DNA of 24,343 bases from Collinsella sp. (GTDB taxonomy: Bacteria; Actinomycetota; Coriobacteriia; Coriobacteriales; Coriobacteriaceae), in contig DXMF01000006.1 in assembly GCA_019414345.1 (NCBI GenBank), positions 1-24,343 of the forward strand, written 5' to 3'. Positions 21,354-24,343 of the stretch are shown here, in pieces. Positions within the stretch are counted from its first letter, which is position 1; each line of letters opens with the position of its first letter. The notes under the pieces are model-generated. The model saw only the letters and a program-made list of their open reading frames with translations, ran no database searches and was not told the DNA's origin. Made by a program: the position numbers and the translations under genes.

Positions 21354-21917
21354 CTAGACGCGGGAGACGAACTTGCCGTCGCGGGTGTCAACCTTGATGA
21401 CCTCGCCCTCGTTGAGGTACATTGGGACCTGGATGACAGCGCCGGTGTCGATGGTGGCCGGCTTAGTGGAACCCTGGACGGTATCGCCCTTGAAGCCCGG
21501 GTCGGTCTGGACGATGGTGGTCTCGATGAACATCGGCGGGGTCACGCCCATGAGCTCGTCGTCGGCGAAGAGCAGCTGGCAGGTGTCATTCTCGCGCAGC
21601 CACTTGGCGTTCTCGCCCACCATATCCTCGGGAACGGGAACCTGCTCGTAGGACTCGTTGTCCATGAAGATGTAATCGGCGCCGTCGTTGTAGAGGTACT
21701 GGAACTCACGGGTGGTGAGCATGACGCTCTCGAACTTGGTGCCGGCGTTGCAGGTGTTCTCGACGACGCGGCCACTCTTGATGTCGCGAGTCTTGTAGCG
21801 CACGAAAGCGCCGCCCTTGCCCGGCTTGACGTGCTGGAACTCGACGATGGTGTAGACCTTGTCCTTAATGCGGAGACCGAGGCCGTTCTTGAAGTCGGCG
21901 GTAGAGATAGTAGGCAT
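21354..21917 (-). CDS. efp: Elongation factor P
   Basis: 187 residues, typical. EF-P rescues ribosomes stalled on proline runs. The N-terminal KOW-like domain carries Lys34 in HVKPGKGGAF, the tip residue that enters the peptidyl-transferase centre; the two OB domains follow, with TREFQYLYNDG and the C-terminal YLNEGEVIKVDTRDGKFVSR. Modification enzymes are not in view; actinobacterial EF-P is often unmodified. AAGAAAGG precedes the ATG. It heads the probable operon efp-asp23-nusB-xseB-tlyA-nadK-recN. Confidence 0.97.
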   Translation of the reverse strand: MPTISTADFKNGLGLRIKDKVYTIVEFQHVKPGKGGAFVRYKTRDIKSGRVVENTCNAGTKFESVMLTTREFQYLYNDGADYIFMDNESYEQVPVPEDMVGENAKWLRENDTCQLLFADDELMGVTPPMFIETTIVQTDPGFKGDTVQGSTKPATIDTGAVIQVPMYLNEGEVIKVDTRDGKFVSRV

Positions 21918-21974
21918 AGCGACCTTTCTTGTTATTGGCTAGACGCACAAACGTCCAAATTACATACGAGCGAA

Positions 21975-21980
21975 ATTATA
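21975..21980 (-). promoter_or_regulatory. -10 box of the efp operon promoter
   Basis: A consensus TATAAT on the - strand, 58 bp before the efp ATG and after the pepP terminator. No good -35 is visible 16-18 bp upstream, where the sequence is GC-rich. Confidence 0.5.
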
Positions 21981-22010
21981 CACTTGCAGACGGCGGCTGC
22001 GGCGAGCGCA

Positions 22011-22054
22011 TAAAAAGAGAACGCGGGACGCCCGAATCGATCCGGACGCCCCGC
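22011..22054 (-). terminator. Terminator of pepP
   Basis: On the - strand a 12-bp stem with two G-U pairs (22043-22054 with 22023-22034) and an 8-nt loop is followed by GTTCTCTTTTT. It lies 24 bp past the pepP stop. Confidence 0.82.
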
Positions 22055-22077
22055 CTCCAAAAACCCAAATGGATGGT

Positions 22078-23208
22078 TTAGCAATCGATAATATGCAGGT
22101 CGTGCGGGGTCTTGGTGAAGGGCTCGTAGCCGTTCTCGGTGACGACGCCGTAGTCCTCCAGGCGCACGCCGCCCACGCCGGGCAGGTACACGCCGGGCTC
22201 CATGGTGATAACCGAGCCGACTTCGATGATATTCTTGCTGCGGTTGAAGTTAGGCAGCTCGTGGATGTCGATGCCCACGCCGTGGCCCAGACCATGGTTG
22301 TAGTAATCGCCATAGCCGGCATCGCCAATAATCTTCTTGGAAAGCTTGAAAATGTCGTTGCCCTCGACGCCCGGATGGATAGCGGCGACGCACTCCTCAT
22401 GGGTGCGGCGCACGAGCGCGTACAGGTCGAGCTGCTCCTGGGTGGGCTCGCCCATCACGACAGTGCGCGTCATGTCGGAGCGGTAGTCGCAGTAGCCCGC
22501 ACCGTAATCCATGAGGACAAAGTCGCCCTTCTCGATCACGCGGTCGCTCGGGACGGCATGCGGATTGGCGGTGTTGGGACCGCTCGCGACGATGGAGCCA
22601 AAGGCCAGGCTGTCGGCGCCGTTGGCGAACATAAAGTTCTCGAGCTCGTTGCGGACCTGCTTCTCGGTCATGCCGGGCTTAATAAAGCCGAGCATGTGCT
22701 GGAAGGCGGCATCGGTAATCGACTGCGCGTGGCGCATGAGCTCGATCTCCTCTGCATCCTTGATGGCACGCATCTTGCGGATGTCGTCATGCATCAGCGG
22801 CAGCATGCAGGCAACGGAGCGGTCCTCCAGACCACGCTGAATACCCTGGTAGAAGTTAATCTGCATGTCATCCTCGACGGCGCAGACGCGGCATTTGTTG
22901 GCCGCAATCTTGCCGGCGACCCAGCCGGGGATGGTGCCCTCGTCCATGTCGTAGACCCAGGGGCTGCCGGCGGGCGTGTTCTCCTCAAAACTGTTGAGAT
23001 AGCGCGAGTCAGTGTGGAACAGGCACTGATCGGCCGTAATAAACGCGGCGTGAGGGAACTCGAAGGTGTAATCGAAGACGCCCTTCACGCCCGTGAGCCA
23101 ACGGAGATTGGCCTCGTCGCGCACGACGATGGCGTCGTAGCCGCGCTCAGCCATCAGGGCACGGACGCGCTCGATACGACCGGCAGGACCGGCAGCAAAC
23201 TCAGACAT
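22078..23208 (-). CDS. pepP: Xaa-Pro aminopeptidase (M24 family)
   Basis: 376 residues from the ATG at 23208 (MSEFAAGPAGR), which has AAAGGA upstream; the longer ORF to 23334 adds a non-homologous lead. The N-terminal creatinase-like domain (residues 1-140) precedes a pita-bread M24 domain. All five metal ligands are visible: Asp in LMDYGAGY, Asp in RSDMTRTVV, His in NHGLGHGVGIDIHE, Glu in ITMEPGVY and Glu in VRLEDYGVV. It removes N-terminal residues before proline and could also be called a Xaa-Pro dipeptidase. Its place between aroB-like and efp matches the actinobacterial order. A terminator follows it. Confidence 0.94.
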   Translation of the reverse strand: MSEFAAGPAGRIERVRALMAERGYDAIVVRDEANLRWLTGVKGVFDYTFEFPHAAFITADQCLFHTDSRYLNSFEENTPAGSPWVYDMDEGTIPGWVAGKIAANKCRVCAVEDDMQINFYQGIQRGLEDRSVACMLPLMHDDIRKMRAIKDAEEIELMRHAQSITDAAFQHMLGFIKPGMTEKQVRNELENFMFANGADSLAFGSIVASGPNTANPHAVPSDRVIEKGDFVLMDYGAGYCDYRSDMTRTVVMGEPTQEQLDLYALVRRTHEECVAAIHPGVEGNDIFKLSKKIIGDAGYGDYYNHGLGHGVGIDIHELPNFNRSKNIIEVGSVITMEPGVYLPGVGGVRLEDYGVVTENGYEPFTKTPHDLHIIDC

Positions 23209-23340
23209 GCAGATTCCTTTCTTGTTGTCCTCATAAAAGCGGGACGGGTCCCGATCGAAAGACGGATTCGCACGCGATCCGCAACCGATTGAAAACCCGC
23301 ACCTCAACATGATACGAAAGACGATGGATGTCAATAAAAC

Positions 23341-24343
23341 TTAGAGAAGTTCTTTGCGAGAAGCCAAGTAGGCGTGAGCATGGCGCTCAAGAACCTCGTC
23401 CTCAACGCTCGTTAGACGAATGGCGCCAAGTGCCGCGGGCAGCGGCAACATGCTGCGGTTCGAGCGGGCGAACTGCTGCTTGCGGAACTCCTCGATATAT
23501 GCGGCAGGCTCCAGATCGAAGGCAAGCTCCTCGATACCAAAGTCCTCCAGGCAGTCATCAACCTCAAACACGTAGTCGATATCGAAGTCGCAGGCATCAT
23601 GTGCTAGGCGCGCCTCAAAGCGCATACCTTCGGACAACAGCTGGTAGGCAGGGACCTGCGAAGCGGCATCGCCCAAGCAGGCGCGCAGGGTACGCTCCCC
23701 CGTCTTGCCAAAATCGAGCGCATGGCGGGCGCTCGGGTTCGTGGCCATCAGTACGTCCTTGCGGGCAGTCTGAGACCACTGAACGGCATTGACGAGCGCG
23801 ACTTCCTCGCCAGCGAGAATCTCGGGGATGGTCTCGGTAAACTGATTCCAACGGGACTTGCTGCTCGAAAGCATGGTGCCAACAAGTACCGCATAACCGA
23901 GCTTGAGGTCCTCGGGGTCCGCTTCGCGAACAAGTTCGAGGTCACACACGACCAAGCCCGGCTCGGGACGGAACGCGATAGCGGGAAGCGCATTCGCCGA
24001 CGAGGCGACGAGTGGCTTCATAGTCGTCGCGACCGTGAGCATGGCGTCGAACGTCGTCGGCAGCAAGGCGCACTCGGTGCGACCGCACCACTGATTGGCA
24101 CACCAGCAAACGACCGAGCAGGTCGCCGTGTCGCCGACAGCGACAACGAGATCGTCGCAGGTAATGCCGTTAGCCGACAGGGCGCCAAAAACGGTATCGG
24201 CATCGGCCAGCGTAGCACCGGCAGGCGAAACCTCGAGGACAAGCGGCGACACGGCAAAACCGGCGTCGACCAGCGCATGCTCGACAACCTCGCCAAAACG
24301 CTCGGATGTGGCGCTGTTCCAAACCACCATCGCCCGCTTGGGT
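23341..24343 (-). CDS. 3-dehydroquinate synthase (AroB)-like protein, degenerate; 5' end outside window
   Basis: At least 333 residues; the frame is open to the window edge, and an internal ATG at 24330 is probably not the start. The layout follows AroB: a Rossmann-like N-terminus (MVVWNSATSERFGEVV), then CDDLVVAVGDTATCSV where AroB has LGGGVVGD, then ALLPTTFDAML for the PTTLLA motif, then VVCDLEL for the LIDLDTL strand. In the metal-site half, LDFGKTGERTL stands where AroB has NFGHTFGHA, and LLSEGMRFEARLA where it has HGEAVAIGM. The zinc-binding Glu and His residues and the GGG of the NAD site are missing, so DHQ synthase activity is unlikely. Synteny (next to pepP-efp-nusB) supports the family call. 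Alignment is by eye. Confidence 0.72.
   Translation of the reverse strand, partial: PKRAMVVWNSATSERFGEVVEHALVDAGFAVSPLVLEVSPAGATLADADTVFGALSANGITCDDLVVAVGDTATCSVVCWCANQWCGRTECALLPTTFDAMLTVATTMKPLVASSANALPAIAFRPEPGLVVCDLELVREADPEDLKLGYAVLVGTMLSSSKSRWNQFTETIPEILAGEEVALVNAVQWSQTARKDVLMATNPSARHALDFGKTGERTLRACLGDAASQVPAYQLLSEGMRFEARLAHDACDFDIDYVFEVDDCLEDFGIEELAFDLEPAAYIEEFRKQQFARSNRSMLPLPAALGAIRLTSVEDEVLERHAHAYLASRKELL

Noticed and set aside
23309..23334. A consensus TTGACA with TATCAT on the - strand before pepP
   Set aside because: The boxes are only 14 bp apart, too close for a normal sigma-70 promoter. The TTGACA may still be part of the true promoter with a poorer -10.

Overview
The window looks like chromosomal DNA of a high-GC (about 60 % by eye) Actinomycetota member of class Coriobacteriia, most likely Collinsella or a close relative. 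Three things point there: the run aroB-like / pepP / efp / asp23 / nusB, a variant of the actinobacterial aro-pepP-efp-nusB order; the style of the proteins; and a scattered fructose PTS set. The genus call is inference.

Region 1 (1-4600, + strand): four tightly packed genes for an uptake ABC transporter. They encode a small lipoprotein, a large substrate-binding lipoprotein, a FecCD-type permease, and an ATPase with extra N- and C-terminal parts. The two lipoproteins appear to share a beta-rich module. The ATPase gene is followed directly by about 30 in-frame codons resembling an IS3-family transposase, so this operon borders old mobile DNA.

Region 2 (4602-8486, - strand): a TetR regulator with a perfect palindrome over its own promoter, a flippase-like membrane protein of the LPG-synthase TM family, two identical tandem tRNA-Glu(CUC) genes with promoter and terminator, and the CCA-adding enzyme.

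Region 3 (8651-16562): a fructose-type PTS module. It has two tandem PfkB kinases of equal length (1-phosphofructokinase type), ptsI, ptsH and an EIIB-EIIC-EIIA fructose permease, all on the - strand, plus a divergent RpiR-family regulator. Matching CTTTCA...TGAAAG palindromes lie over the likely -10 boxes of one kinase gene and of the permease gene, which suggests one regulator controls both. The 547-bp gap between ptsH and the permease gene holds two long inverted repeats. One contains a hairpin that recurs inside the ABC ATPase gene of region 1.

Region 4 (16823-24343, - strand): a housekeeping block. efp, asp23, nusB, xseB, tlyA, nadK and recN are packed with tiny gaps or overlaps and probably form one operon. 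Upstream are pepP and a 5'-truncated (by the window) aroB homologue that has lost its recognisable catalytic and NAD-binding residues.

Most noteworthy: the degenerate aroB homologue in a conserved locus, the long composite inverted repeat and its coding-region relative, the paired operators of the fructose genes, and the shared lipoprotein module of the ABC operon.
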